Notes under the pieces: generated by a model | What the model saw: the letters and a program-made list of their open reading frames with translations, nothing else | What the model was told of the DNA's origin: nothing | The model's database searches: none | Origin: Streptomyces griseoflavus | Lineage (GTDB): Bacteria > Actinomycetota > Actinomycetes > Streptomycetales > Streptomycetaceae | DNA: 64,000 nt | Reading direction: 5' to 3' | Assembly: GCF_014649995.1 (NCBI RefSeq) | Contig: NZ_BMUC01000010.1 | Coordinates: 47,495 to 111,494 of the forward strand | In this document: positions 51,799-60,609 of the stretch, in pieces | Layout: each line of letters starts with the position of its first letter | How positions within the stretch are numbered: position 1 is the first letter of the stretch | Position numbers and translations under genes: made by a program

Positions 51799-52944
51799 AT
51801 GCCGACCTCTCCCACACCCCCCGCCGCCGTCCCTCCCACGGTCTGGCTGGCCCGCGGCCGCCACACCGGTGGCCGGGCGGAGGAAACGCTCCGGCGCGCC
51901 CTGCTCCGCCTCAAGGAGAGCCGGGACATCGACGACTTCCTCGAGGTCCCGGCCACCGACACCACTGACGACCGGGTGTTCGAGTCCCGGACCCGGGTGG
52001 CCGGTGAGGTCACCGTGCGCGCCCGGCTGAGCCTCGCCCCCGGCACGGCCGAGGGACGGGACTGGATCCTGGTCGCGGAGGCGGAGCGGCCCTGGGAGCA
52101 GGGCTGGCCGTCCCCGGCCGGCATGTTCTGGCAGCCGGAGCAGGACACCGAGTGGCACCGGGACGCGTCGACGGGACTGCGCCCTGGGGAGATCAATCCG
52201 CTCCCGGAGGACGACAAGGCCGTACGACGGCTGCTGCGCGACTGCGCCCGCGACCCGTGGCACGTCCATGTCGTCGTGCACGAGGCGATGACCACGGACG
52301 AACGCGGCCGGGTGCCGCTGGCGCACTGGCTGCCCCCCGGACTGCGGCACCGGGTCGTGGAACACCGGGCCACCCCGCAGCAGTTCCGGGTGGCGAACTG
52401 GGCGCTGCGGGAGCACGGGGTGCAGGTTCCCCGCGGGGGCGCCGTGGTGCTGCCGGGTGCCCCGGTCCGCGAGGGCTACGACGCCGACGCCTTCGCCGTG
52501 CGGGCGGTGTTCCTGGACGGTACGGAACCGGCCGGCCTGGTGGACGCGGTGAACCGCTTCGACGCGCTGCCGCGCACGCTGCCGGACGGTGCGCGGGAGG
52601 CGCTGACCGCGCTGCGGGAGGACTGGCACCTGCTGACCCTCGCGGAGGAACTCGAGCGTGAGCGCGCGCTGGTGGCCATGTACGCGGAGGCCCTCGAGGC
52701 GATGACGAAGTCCCGGGACCTGTACCGGGAGGCGGCCGAACGCGCCCACGAGGCTCTGGCCGCGTACCAGGACGCGGCCTTGGCGTCTCCTTCCACCGGG
52801 AAGCCGCCGTCGCCCCGTACGGCCCCCTCCTCCCCGCTCCAGCACCTGACCCGCACGCTGGAGCGCCTGAAGGGCGGGGCCGCCAAACCCCGCCGCCCCG
52901 GGGAGCCGGCGCCGGAACGGGAGCCGTCGACGTCCGATCTCTGA
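51799..52944 (+). CDS. Unrecognised 381-residue protein with C-terminal coiled coil
   Basis: 381 residues from ATG 51799; a GTG at 51775 after AGGAG is an alternative. No domain recognised. The N-terminal ~60 residues include TVWLARGRHTGGRAEETLRRALLRLKESRDIDDFLEV, followed by a compact alpha/beta-looking region (VHVVVHEAMTTDERGRVPLAHWLPPGLRHRVVEHRATPQQFRVANWALREHGV). From about residue 270 it is helical (ELERERALVAMYAEALEAMTKSRDLYREAAERAHEALAAYQDA), then a polar tail. No signal or membrane segment. Divergent from the Roadblock operon. Confidence 0.7.
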   Translation: MPTSPTPPAAVPPTVWLARGRHTGGRAEETLRRALLRLKESRDIDDFLEVPATDTTDDRVFESRTRVAGEVTVRARLSLAPGTAEGRDWILVAEAERPWEQGWPSPAGMFWQPEQDTEWHRDASTGLRPGEINPLPEDDKAVRRLLRDCARDPWHVHVVVHEAMTTDERGRVPLAHWLPPGLRHRVVEHRATPQQFRVANWALREHGVQVPRGGAVVLPGAPVREGYDADAFAVRAVFLDGTEPAGLVDAVNRFDALPRTLPDGAREALTALREDWHLLTLAEELERERALVAMYAEALEAMTKSRDLYREAAERAHEALAAYQDAALASPSTGKPPSPRTAPSSPLQHLTRTLERLKGGAAKPRRPGEPAPEREPSTSDL

Positions 52945-52953
52945 GGTCCGCCT

Positions 52954-52981
52954 CCCCGGTGCGGCGCCGCACGCACCGGGG
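52954..52981. terminator. Convergent terminator
   Basis: CCCCGGTGC (52954-52962) pairs with GCACCGGGG (52973-52981), enclosing the palindrome GTGCGGCGCCGCAC. It lies 10 bp after the stop of the 381-residue gene. Confidence 0.6.
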
Positions 52982-53038
52982 CTGCCCCGAGGGCCGCTCC
53001 CCCGCCGGTCGGCGTCCGGCTGGGGACCGGCCCGCCAC

Positions 53039-54325
53039 TCACTCGGTGGGACTGGGAGGGGGCCAGGGGGACCAGCGGGTGCCGGGGAGGGGAGAGGCCA
53101 CTCGGACGACCAGGGCCGCCAGGGCCAGCAGGGCAGCCGCGACGGCGGCGGAGGTGGCGAGCCAGGCCGGCGCCAGGGCGAGGTCCACCGCACGGGAGAG
53201 GGTCGACGACGGGTAGGAACCGCCGTAGGCGTGGCTGCCGGCCAGGACGGCGGGGACGGTGACCGCTCCCGTCAGCACCAGCGCGCCGGGACGCACGACC
53301 AGGACCAGCGCCAGCACCGTGCACAGCACCGACAGGCCGACGGTGAAGGCGTGCAGGCCGAGGGGGACACCGTCGCTGCGCAGCGGGAAGTGGGTCACGG
53401 CGCACACGGCGAGGGCCACCGCGGCCAGCCAGCTCGACCAGATCACGGGGAGGGCGACCGGCCGGGGCGTGCGCTCGCGCGGGGCGCTGCGGCGCGGGGG
53501 CCGCGTCCGGCGGCCGGCGGGGCGCAGGCGACCGAGCCGGAAGCCGCCGTGCGGGACGGCCGCGCGCGTGCCGGGCCGGTGCTCCTCCGCCGCGGCCGGC
53601 CGGTCCTCGGCTTCCGGCCCGGGCGTCGGCGCCTCGGGCCGGCGGAGGTGTTCGGGGGGCCGGTGGAGGGCCAGGCGGTCGATCAGCTCGACCAGTTCGT
53701 CGACGGAGCGTCCGGTCGCGGCGGCGCGCAGCGCCTCCTCACGGCAGTGGGGTGCCACAGGCTCGTTGTGCAGCAGTGCCACCAGGAGGGTGACGTCGTC
53801 GACGGACCGGTGCGCCGCTGCCGCGCGGATGGTCTCGTCGGCGCTCGCGGCGTCGCGGGGCGGCCGGGTGAGGAGGGCCACGAGACGGGTGACGTCCTCC
53901 ACGGACCGGTCGATCCCCGCGGCGCGCAGCGCGTCGACCACGGCCCTGGTGTGCTCGGGCGACCGTTCCAGCGCGGTGATCAGGTCGGCGACCTCTTCGA
54001 GCGGCCGGTCCGCCACGGCGGCGTGCACGAGGTCGCTGACCGGATCGCCGTACGGCTTCCCGGTCGCGACGGCGTCGGCGCGCGCCGGGTCCGGTGCTTC
54101 CGGGGGCGGTGCGCTGTCGAGGGGGTCGACGAGATCGACCGTGGCGACCGGATCGCGGGGGTGCACCGCCGGATCCGCCCGGTCCCCCGCCAGGGGCCGG
54201 GGGCGGGGCTGGTCCGGATGGCGCGTGCCGGTCGCGGTGACCGTGGGGGCGGCGGGCCGGGTCCCGGCCGCCTCGGGGGGTATGACCGGCTGGTTCGGGC
54301 GAGGCGAGGAGGGGGAAGTGGTCAT
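53039..54325 (-). CDS. Membrane protein with four short helical repeats
   Basis: 428 residues; ATG 7 nt after GGGAG. The first ~95 residues are Pro/Ala/Thr-rich. Residues ~98-220 carry four related motifs of about 30-35 residues: DRPLEEVADLITAL, DRSVEDVTRLVALL, HRSVDDVTLLVALL and GRSVDELVELIDRL, each followed by a variable helix. A charged linker and four or five hydrophobic helices (from VIWSSWLAAVALAVCAV to the C-terminus) follow. Function unknown. Divergent from the DUF1232 gene. Confidence 0.75.
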   Translation of the reverse strand: MTTSPSSPRPNQPVIPPEAAGTRPAAPTVTATGTRHPDQPRPRPLAGDRADPAVHPRDPVATVDLVDPLDSAPPPEAPDPARADAVATGKPYGDPVSDLVHAAVADRPLEEVADLITALERSPEHTRAVVDALRAAGIDRSVEDVTRLVALLTRPPRDAASADETIRAAAAHRSVDDVTLLVALLHNEPVAPHCREEALRAAATGRSVDELVELIDRLALHRPPEHLRRPEAPTPGPEAEDRPAAAEEHRPGTRAAVPHGGFRLGRLRPAGRRTRPPRRSAPRERTPRPVALPVIWSSWLAAVALAVCAVTHFPLRSDGVPLGLHAFTVGLSVLCTVLALVLVVRPGALVLTGAVTVPAVLAGSHAYGGSYPSSTLSRAVDLALAPAWLATSAAVAAALLALAALVVRVASPLPGTRWSPWPPPSPTE

Positions 54326-54567
54326 GATCGGCTCCCTGGGAAGGCTGATGACCATTACTAGGCGTCCCCGCATCTCGTTGCCACTCGACTGCTCCACGGG
54401 GATGACCTGCGGGGATTCCGTGTTTCACAGGATCGCGACGGGGCATCGGACGCGTGCGCGCATGGCTGGTCCCCGCCGCCATACCGGGGCCGTCAGCGGG
54501 CATCCGGTCAAAGAAGGCTGTGCCGCGGCGACGGGCCGCGGCACTCCGGTTCACCCGCAGGAGGGCA

Positions 54568-54900
54568 GTGGCGTTGGAGTCGACCACCGTACTGCTGACC
54601 GTCGCCGCGGTCCTCGCGGCCGCGGTGCTGGCCGGCGCCGTCGCCGTCCTGGTCCGTCTGGTCCGTACGCGGCGGGAGTTGCGGCGGGCGGGACTGCCCA
54701 CGGGTCCGCGCTGGGTGTTCTGGGGCGCGGTCCTCTACCTGGTGCTGCCGGCCGACCTGCTGCCCGACCCGGTCTACCTGGATGACGTGGGCGTCCTCCT
54801 TCTCGCACTGCGCACCATGCGTGGCTCCTCCGGCAAGGCCCTGTCGCCGGCGCCCTCGCGGCGGCAGGAACGGCGACCCGCCGGTGACTACGCTCCGTAA
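54568..54900 (+). CDS. Small membrane protein, DUF1232/YkvA type
   Basis: 110 residues from GTG after AGGAGGG. Helix 1 (VLLTVAAVLAAAVLAGAVAVLVRLV), RTRRELRRAG, then VFWGAVLYLVLPADLLPDPVYLDDVGVLLLAL, the DUF1232 signature (YLxxPxDLxPD). Integral membrane, function unknown in general. Its stop TAA abuts the promoter-like sequence of the graspetide gene, so read-through into that locus is possible. Confidence 0.8.
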   Translation: MALESTTVLLTVAAVLAAAVLAGAVAVLVRLVRTRRELRRAGLPTGPRWVFWGAVLYLVLPADLLPDPVYLDDVGVLLLALRTMRGSSGKALSPAPSRRQERRPAGDYAP

Positions 54901-54931
54901 GGAAACCAACCACCCGTTCGATTCGTATAAG
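54901..54931 (+). promoter_or_regulatory. ECF-sigma-type promoter candidate for the graspetide genes
   Basis: GGAAACC at 54901-54907 and CGTATAAG starting at 54924, separated by 16 bp, look like the GGAAC-N16-CGT arrangement used by many ECF sigma factors. It begins on the base after the DUF1232 stop codon. The start codon of the precursor is 90 bp downstream. The specific sigma factor cannot be named. Confidence 0.45.
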
Positions 54932-55020
54932 TCTCTGGAAGCCAAAAGAAGTCGGCGGACCAAGCGGCGGCGCACAGGGGGCCGTTGCTCGGTCGGCGCA
55001 GCACCGACGAGGGAGAGACG

Positions 55021-55212
55021 ATGCAACCGTTCGCGCTCAACTACGCACGTCCGGCAGTTGAGTTGGCCGTTGCCACTCCGTACGCGTATGACTCCGGAAT
55101 GCAGTTGAACGTCCTCGGTGACGGTCGGATCGCGGCCTGCGACCACGCGCTGTTGCGCGAGGTGGGGACGACGACGTCCACCGCGGGCTCCAAGACCCAC
55201 TTCGACGACTGA
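55021..55212 (+). CDS. tgmA: Graspetide precursor peptide (ATP-grasp-modified RiPP)
   Basis: 63 residues; ATG after GGGAGAGACG. The leader MQPFALNYARPAVELAVATPYAYDSGMQLNVLGDGR is the conserved recognition region of the TIGR04186-type precursors. The C-terminal core is VGTTTSTAGSKTHFDD, with Thr/Ser acceptors and terminal Asp donors suited to omega-ester cross-links. The ATP-grasp enzyme at 55229 follows 16 bp later. Product would be a cyclic or polycyclic peptide of unknown activity. Confidence 0.9.
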   Translation: MQPFALNYARPAVELAVATPYAYDSGMQLNVLGDGRIAACDHALLREVGTTTSTAGSKTHFDD

Positions 55213-55228
55213 ACGCGGACCGTAGACC

Positions 55229-56212
55229 ATGACCGTGCTGATCCTCACCTGCGAGGAGGATGTGACCGCCGACATGGTGGTGGTGCATCTGAACGGCTCG
55301 GGCGTGCCGGTGGTGCGCCTCGATCCCGCGGACCTCACCGGCGGCGTCTCGCTGTCCGGCGAGTTCGTCCACGGCCGCTTCCGCGGCCATCTGTCGGCCG
55401 GCGGGCGGCTGGTGAGCCTCGGAGGACTGCGGTCCGTGTGGGTGCGCCGGCCCGGGACCCCCGCCGGGCGTGCGCCGCAGCCGTCGGCGTGGCTGTCCGA
55501 GGAGGCCTCGCAGGCGCTCTACGGCTTGCTGCGGGGCTGCGACGCGCGGTGGATGAACCATCCGGACGCGGCCCGGCAGGCGCGTCACAAGCCGTGGCAG
55601 CTGCGGTTGGCGCAGCGCTGCGGTCTGCCCGTGCCGGCCACCGTGATCACCACGTTCCCGAGGGCCGCGCGGGAGTTCGCCGAGCGTTTCCCGGACCTGG
55701 TGGTCAAGCCGGTGTCGGGGGCGCATCCGCAGGATCCGCCGCGCGCGGTGCCGACCAGCAGGGTGGCTCCGGACACGGACTTCTCGGCGGTCGCGTACGG
55801 CCCGACGCTGCTTCAGCGGCGGATCGCCAAACGGGCGGACATCCGGCTGACCGTGGTGGGTGAGCGGTTGCTGGCCGCGCGCAAGGCCACGGCCCCGGAC
55901 GCGGACCCGCGGGAGGTGGACGTGCGTTTCGCCGCGCCCGGTTCGCCCTGGGAGCCGGTCGAGGTCCCCGTGCGCACCGCCGACGCCGTTCGCACCTATG
56001 TGCGTCGGGCCGAACTGGCTTACGGCGCCTTTGACTTCGCCGAGGACGCGGACGGGACGTGGTGGTTCCTGGAGTGCAACCAGTCGGGGCAGTTCGGGTT
56101 CGTCGAAGTGGAGACGGAACAGCCGATCGCGCGGAGCATCGCCGAGTGGCTGTCCCGTCCCGTTCCCGACGAGCCCGCGGAGCTCGACGGGGCGAGCACC
56201 GGGGTGCGCTGA
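55229..56212 (+). CDS. tgmB: Graspetide ATP-grasp ligase
   Basis: 327 residues. TVLILTCEEDVTADMVVVHLNGSGVPVVRLDPADL at the N-terminus is the MvdD/TgmB opening. The ATP-grasp fold follows: LVVKPVSGAH (Lys, ATP), TLLQRRIAKRADIRLTVVGERLLAARK (DIR loop) and the Mg-binding FDFAEDADGTWWFLECNQSGQFGFVE. It forms ester (or amide) links between Asp/Glu and Thr/Ser/Lys side chains of the precursor, using ATP. The usual protein-isoaspartate-methyltransferase partner is not downstream. Confidence 0.93.
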   Translation: MTVLILTCEEDVTADMVVVHLNGSGVPVVRLDPADLTGGVSLSGEFVHGRFRGHLSAGGRLVSLGGLRSVWVRRPGTPAGRAPQPSAWLSEEASQALYGLLRGCDARWMNHPDAARQARHKPWQLRLAQRCGLPVPATVITTFPRAAREFAERFPDLVVKPVSGAHPQDPPRAVPTSRVAPDTDFSAVAYGPTLLQRRIAKRADIRLTVVGERLLAARKATAPDADPREVDVRFAAPGSPWEPVEVPVRTADAVRTYVRRAELAYGAFDFAEDADGTWWFLECNQSGQFGFVEVETEQPIARSIAEWLSRPVPDEPAELDGASTGVR

Positions 56213-56233
56213 GGGGGCGTCAGTGGGGGACGG

Positions 56234-56449
56234 TCAGTGCGGTCGCGGCCCGGGCAGCAGGGCGGTGCGCTGCCAGCCGTTGCCCGGGGCGTGCGGCCGG
56301 TCGAGGCCGGGGCCGTGACCGGGGGACTGCAGGGGCCGCATGACCAGCTCCAGTTCCCTGCTCACGCGTTCGGCTTCGCGGCGGACCTGTGCGGGCACGT
56401 CGCCGCACTCCGCGATGAGTCGGTCGTAGATGGGAGAATCCTGGAACAC
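56234..56449 (-). CDS. Small conserved hypothetical protein next to the graspetide genes
   Basis: 71 residues from a GTG (AAAGG 11 nt upstream). MFQDSPIYDRLIAECGDVPAQVRREAERVSRELELVM is helical and conserved in Streptomyces; the remainder is polar and low in structure. It converges with tgmB (22 bp gap). Whether it is part of the peptide locus is not shown. Confidence 0.6.
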   Translation of the reverse strand: MFQDSPIYDRLIAECGDVPAQVRREAERVSRELELVMRPLQSPGHGPGLDRPHAPGNGWQRTALLPGPRPH

Positions 56450-56543
56450 CCGTCAACGTGCCTTTCTTCCCGGCGGCCCCGGTGCGGGGTCGCGACTGCC
56501 GAGTGTAGGCGCCCGTTCGGGGTGAAGGGGGCGTTCGGGGCGG

Positions 56544-57017
56544 TCAGGCGCCCGTCGTGGAACCGGGGCGGACGATCATCAGGACGGTGACGGTGGCCCA
56601 GAGCAGGTTGAACACCCCGGTGAACATCGCGAGTTGGACGGTGCTCCGCCGGTCGACGGGCCGGCGTTCGCTCACCTGTCCGAGGAGTTCGTCCTGACGG
56701 GGCAGCACGAAGGCGAGGAGCGTTCCGGCGGCCACCGCGGTCAGGGTGATCGACGCGATGAGCCAGCCGTCGCCCAGGACGCCCATCGCCAGGGCGGTGG
56801 CGAGGCCGAGCAGGGGCACGGCGATCCCCATGCGGGCGTAGACCCGGCAGATGCGGTGGAGCAGCGCGAGGGTGGTGACCTCCCTCCGGTCCGGCCCCTC
56901 GCCCTCCCCGGGGGCGGCCCGGCGCACGGCGGGCGGGAACATGCTGGCGGCGACGGTCACGGGACCGATGGCGATGATCGCGGCCAGGACGTGGAGGGAC
57001 AGCAGGAGCTTCGTCAC
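56544..57017 (-). CDS. Four-helix membrane protein (DUF2269-like)
   Basis: 157 residues from GTG. Helices at LLLSLHVLAAIIAIGPVTVAASMF, VPLLGLATALAMGVLG, IASITLTAVAAGTLLAFVL and LAMFTGVFNLLWATVTVLMIV. The first, with an early His, resembles DUF2269-type small membrane proteins. Function unknown. Divergent from the GlxA-type regulator. Confidence 0.75.
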   Translation of the reverse strand: MTKLLLSLHVLAAIIAIGPVTVAASMFPPAVRRAAPGEGEGPDRREVTTLALLHRICRVYARMGIAVPLLGLATALAMGVLGDGWLIASITLTAVAAGTLLAFVLPRQDELLGQVSERRPVDRRSTVQLAMFTGVFNLLWATVTVLMIVRPGSTTGA

Positions 57018-57204
57018 CGGGGCTCTTTCCTTGGTGTGGTCGGCGGTGCCCGGCCCACGCTAGGAGTGCGCCCGATGATCACCCAGAGGCTGGAACGACA
57101 GGTTTCCACGGGTTCTCGCCAACGCCCCCACCACGGTGTCGGCGTGCCGCCACATCGACGCACCGGTTCCGGGGCGTGGCGGGGATCCGCCTATCGTGGC
57201 CTTC

Positions 57205-58173
57205 ATGCACTCCGTGGCGGTTCTGGTTCTCGATGGGGTCGTGCCGTTCGACATGGCGGCCCCCCTCCAGGTGTTCGACTGGACCCGGCTGCCCGACGGC
57301 CGGCGTCCCTACCGGGTCCGGCTGTGTGCCGAGCGGCCCGAGGTGGCCGCGGACGGCGGTTTCGCCCTGCGCGTCGACCGCGGCCTGGAGGCACTGGCGG
57401 ACGCCGACACGGTCATCGTGCCGGGCCGCACGGAGGACGCCCCGCTCTCCCCCGCGGTCGTCGCCGCGCTGCGGCGGGCGGCCGAAGCGGATACCCGGAT
57501 CGCCTCGGTGTGCGTGGGCGCCTTCGTGCTGGCGGAGGCCGGCCTGCTGGACGGTCTGCGCGCCACCACGCACTGGGTGGCCGCCGGCCGGCTGGCCCGC
57601 GACCATCCGCTGATCGACGTGGAGCCGGACGTGCTCTACGTCGACAACGGCCAGATCCTCACCTCGGCCGGCGCCGCCGCCGCGTTGGACATGTGCCTGC
57701 ACATGATCCGCCGGGACCTGGGCTCGGCCGTGGCCGCGAACGCGGCCCGGATGTCGGTGATGCCCCTCGAACGAGAGGGCGGGCAGGCCCAGTTCATCGT
57801 GCACGACCATCCGCCCGTGCCCCGCGGATCCGCCCTGGAACCGTTGCTGGAGTGGATCGAGGACAATCTGGCGCACGAGGTCACGCTCGGGGCGCTGGCG
57901 GCGCGCGCCGGTATGAGCGAGCGCACCTTCAGCCGCCGGTTCCGGGAGCAGACGGGCACCACGCCGTTGCAGTGGCTGCTGCGGGCCCGGGTGCGGCGCG
58001 CCCAGTACCTGCTGGAGAACAGCGACCACACGATCGAACGCATCGCCCAGCAGTCCGGTTTCGGCTCGCCCACGGCGTTCCGTGAGCGGTTCCGCAAGGT
58101 GGTGGGCACCACTCCGCACGCCTACCGCTCGTCGTTCAACGGGCGGTCCGCCGCCGGCGCGAGCGCCCCGTAG
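57205..58173 (+). CDS. GlxA-type AraC-family regulator with DJ-1/PfpI domain
   Basis: 322 residues. N-terminal PfpI-like domain (VAVLVLDGVVPFDMAAPLQVF...ASVCVGAFVLAEAGLLDG with the Cys elbow, ATTHW), then the AraC-type DNA-binding domain: LGALAARAGMSERTFSRRFREQTGTTPLQWLLRARVRRAQYLLE and IAQQSGFGSPTAFRERFRKVVGTTPHAYR. Probably a transcription regulator with a small-molecule sensing domain; the target may include the divergent membrane protein. Confidence 0.93.
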   Translation: MHSVAVLVLDGVVPFDMAAPLQVFDWTRLPDGRRPYRVRLCAERPEVAADGGFALRVDRGLEALADADTVIVPGRTEDAPLSPAVVAALRRAAEADTRIASVCVGAFVLAEAGLLDGLRATTHWVAAGRLARDHPLIDVEPDVLYVDNGQILTSAGAAAALDMCLHMIRRDLGSAVAANAARMSVMPLEREGGQAQFIVHDHPPVPRGSALEPLLEWIEDNLAHEVTLGALAARAGMSERTFSRRFREQTGTTPLQWLLRARVRRAQYLLENSDHTIERIAQQSGFGSPTAFRERFRKVVGTTPHAYRSSFNGRSAAGASAP

Positions 58174-58192
58174 CCGGTCGGCGGCCGGAAAC

Positions 58193-58456
58193 TCAGACGG
58201 CCAGGGACAGGCCGGTCCCGCCGTCCGCCTCCGGGGTCCGGCCGGGCGCGGGCCCGGCCACGGGACGGACCAGCAGGGCGTCCGCCCGCGCTATGGCCTC
58301 GTCGATGCCGGACGTCGCCATCATCACGCAGAGCGTGTAGCTGACGTCCTCCAGTTCACGCGCCGCCGCCGGCGAGTGCCGCTCCGCCTGCGCGATCCGC
58401 AGCGTCGCATACCGCGTCAGCAACTGCCTGACGACCTTCGGGTCCGGTACGAGCAC
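58193..58456 (-). CDS. DUF5133 family protein
   Basis: 87 residues from GTG 7 nt after AAAGGGG. LVPDPKVVRQLLTRYATLRIAQAERHSPAAARELEDVSYTLCVMMATSGIDEAIARAD is the DUF5133 domain, common in Streptomyces and of unknown role. An earlier in-frame ATG would add about 14 residues. Confidence 0.85.
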   Translation of the reverse strand: MLVPDPKVVRQLLTRYATLRIAQAERHSPAAARELEDVSYTLCVMMATSGIDEAIARADALLVRPVAGPAPGRTPEADGGTGLSLAV

Positions 58457-58630
58457 GAAGCGCCCCTTTCTGGTTTCCGCTGCGTATGCCCGCATCGGGC
58501 GGAAGCACTCACCCCTCGCACCCATGTGACCGCAATTGACCGAAAACACTCGCATCCCGACCGATCGCGTCGGCGCGCAGACGAAGGGCTCCACCCCGCA
58601 CCGCCCCTCGGCGCGGGAAGGCGGAGGAGG

Positions 58631-60400
58631 TCAGGCCGCCTGGCCGCTGTGCAGGTCCGTGTAGGCCCCGCCGCGGCGCAGCAGTTCCTCGTGGGTGCCG
58701 ACCTCCCGGATCCGGCCGTCCCCCATCACCACGATCCGGTCGGCGCCGCGCACGGTGGACAGCCGGTGCGCCACCACGAACGTGGTGCGCCCGCGCAGCA
58801 GCCGGGCGAGGGCCTCCTGCACCAGCGCCTCCGAGCGGGTGTCCAGCGCGGAGGTCGCCTCGTCCAGCACCAGCACCTTGGGGTCCCGGATCAGGGCACG
58901 GGCGATGGCGAGGCGCTGGCGCTGACCGCCGGACAACCGGGCGCCGCGTTCCCCGACCAGGGTGTCGAGGCCCCGGGGCAGCCGGTCGACGAACTCCAGC
59001 GCGTTGGCGTCGCGCAGCGCGGACCGTACCGTCTCCTCGTCGGCGTCGTCTATGCCGTAGGCGACGTTCTCCCGGACGGTGCCGTCGAACAGGATGGACT
59101 CCTGGGGCACCACCGACAGGAAGCGCCGGTAGGTGCGCAGGTCGAGACCGTTCATGTCGGTGCCGTCGAGCAGCAGCCGGCCGGAGGTCGGCCGGATGAA
59201 ACCGATGACGAGGTTGAGCACCGTGGACTTGCCCGCCCCCGACGCCCCCACGAGCGCGATGGTCTCCCCCGGGGCGACGTCGAGGGTGAAGTCCCGCACG
59301 GCGGGGCGCCCGTCGCTCTCGTACGCGTGGCCGACGCCTTCGAAGGTGATCGCGCCGCGCAGCGCGGTGAGTTCCGTCTTGCCCTCGTTGTCCTCCAGCT
59401 CCGGCGCCTGCAGGACCTCGCCCACCGAGCGGACGGACTCCAGTCCCTTGGTGATGACCGGGGCCAGCCCGGCGAGTGTGGTCGTCGAGTTGGTGAGCGT
59501 GGTGAGGAACGCGCTGAGCATCACGACGTCGCCCGCGGTGACGCCCCACACGTCGTAGTACGAGATGAGCGCGGCGCCCGCCAGTACGCTCACGCCGACC
59601 ACGTTGAGCACCACCCAGGCCAGCGACCCGAACCGGCCGTTGACCAGGTCCAGGCGCATTCCGGAGGTGAGCAGCCGGTCCAGCGTGCCGTCCATCCGGC
59701 GCAGCGCCTTGCCCTCCAGGCCGTGGGCGCGGGTGACCGGGATCAGCCGGGTCATCTCGGTCACCCGGGAGGAGAGGGTCTCCACCTCGTGGCGGAACTG
59801 CTCGTTGTGCGTGCGCAGCCGGGCCCTCAGCCTGGCGACGAGCAGTGCCGCCGCCGGCACCACGATGAGGAAGACGGGGAGGAACTCCGGGGTGCGGACG
59901 GCGATGATGACGAACCCGCCGGTGAGGACGGTGAGCGCGCCGAGGCCGGTCTCCGCGGTCTGCTGGACCATCTGCTCGACCGTCTCCACGTCCCGGACGA
60001 CCTTGGCCTGGAGCACGCCCGCGCTGACGCGCGAGTGGTAGCCGAGGGAGAGCTGCTGCATGCGCGTGCACAGGGCGGAGCGCAGGGCGGTGCCCATGCG
60101 GCGGACGCTGCCGTACAGCAGGCGGACGTACAGCACGTGCAGCGGGTAGTTGACCAGCAGGATGACCATGATGACGCCGGTGCTGGTCCACAGCCGGGAG
60201 ACCGGCTGGTGCTGGACGACGGTGTCGATGATGGAGGCGGTGATCAGCGGCAGCAGCCACACGGGGCTGTGCTTGACCGTGAAGACGACCACGGCGCCGG
60301 CCAGGCGGCCGCGGTCCGCCCGGAACAGGTAGGCGAGGGTGCGGATCGGGTGCTCGCCCCGGTACCGGTGGTCGAGCGGTCGTTCCGGCGTGGTCGCCAT
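58631..60400 (-). CDS. ABC transporter, fused permease and ATPase (exporter type)
   Basis: 589 residues. A six-helix exporter domain (residues ~30-320) with a long cytoplasmic extension, then the ATPase: Walker A VGASGAGKST, VVPQESILFDGTVRENVAYG (Q-loop), signature ARLSGGQRQRLAIARAL, Walker B VLVLDEATSALD and FVVAHRLSTV (switch His). Half-transporter, so a homodimer or a partner elsewhere. Substrate unknown. The ATG has GGGGAGGG upstream; a GTG at 60505 is in frame but less convincing. Confidence 0.92.
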   Translation of the reverse strand: MATTPERPLDHRYRGEHPIRTLAYLFRADRGRLAGAVVVFTVKHSPVWLLPLITASIIDTVVQHQPVSRLWTSTGVIMVILLVNYPLHVLYVRLLYGSVRRMGTALRSALCTRMQQLSLGYHSRVSAGVLQAKVVRDVETVEQMVQQTAETGLGALTVLTGGFVIIAVRTPEFLPVFLIVVPAAALLVARLRARLRTHNEQFRHEVETLSSRVTEMTRLIPVTRAHGLEGKALRRMDGTLDRLLTSGMRLDLVNGRFGSLAWVVLNVVGVSVLAGAALISYYDVWGVTAGDVVMLSAFLTTLTNSTTTLAGLAPVITKGLESVRSVGEVLQAPELEDNEGKTELTALRGAITFEGVGHAYESDGRPAVRDFTLDVAPGETIALVGASGAGKSTVLNLVIGFIRPTSGRLLLDGTDMNGLDLRTYRRFLSVVPQESILFDGTVRENVAYGIDDADEETVRSALRDANALEFVDRLPRGLDTLVGERGARLSGGQRQRLAIARALIRDPKVLVLDEATSALDTRSEALVQEALARLLRGRTTFVVAHRLSTVRGADRIVVMGDGRIREVGTHEELLRRGGAYTDLHSGQAA

Positions 60401-60609
60401 CGGCGGTGGCCCTCCCCTGGGGGACGTCTGTTCGGCGTTCGTAGAAAGCGCGTACCAGCCTGGTCGCGGAGCGGCCGGAAATCCAATAGAAGAACGTGAA
60501 CGCATTCAGCGGACGGGGCACTGAATCGGGTCCGGTCCGACGCGCGGAGGGCGGCCCCCGGCGTTAGCCTGCGCGCAGCCGACCGTTCGCAGCGCTTCAG
60601 GAGGTATCG

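Noticed and set aside
58082-60499. 805-codon plus-strand frame opposite the ABC exporter
   Set aside because: Antisense to a complete exporter with all ATPase motifs.
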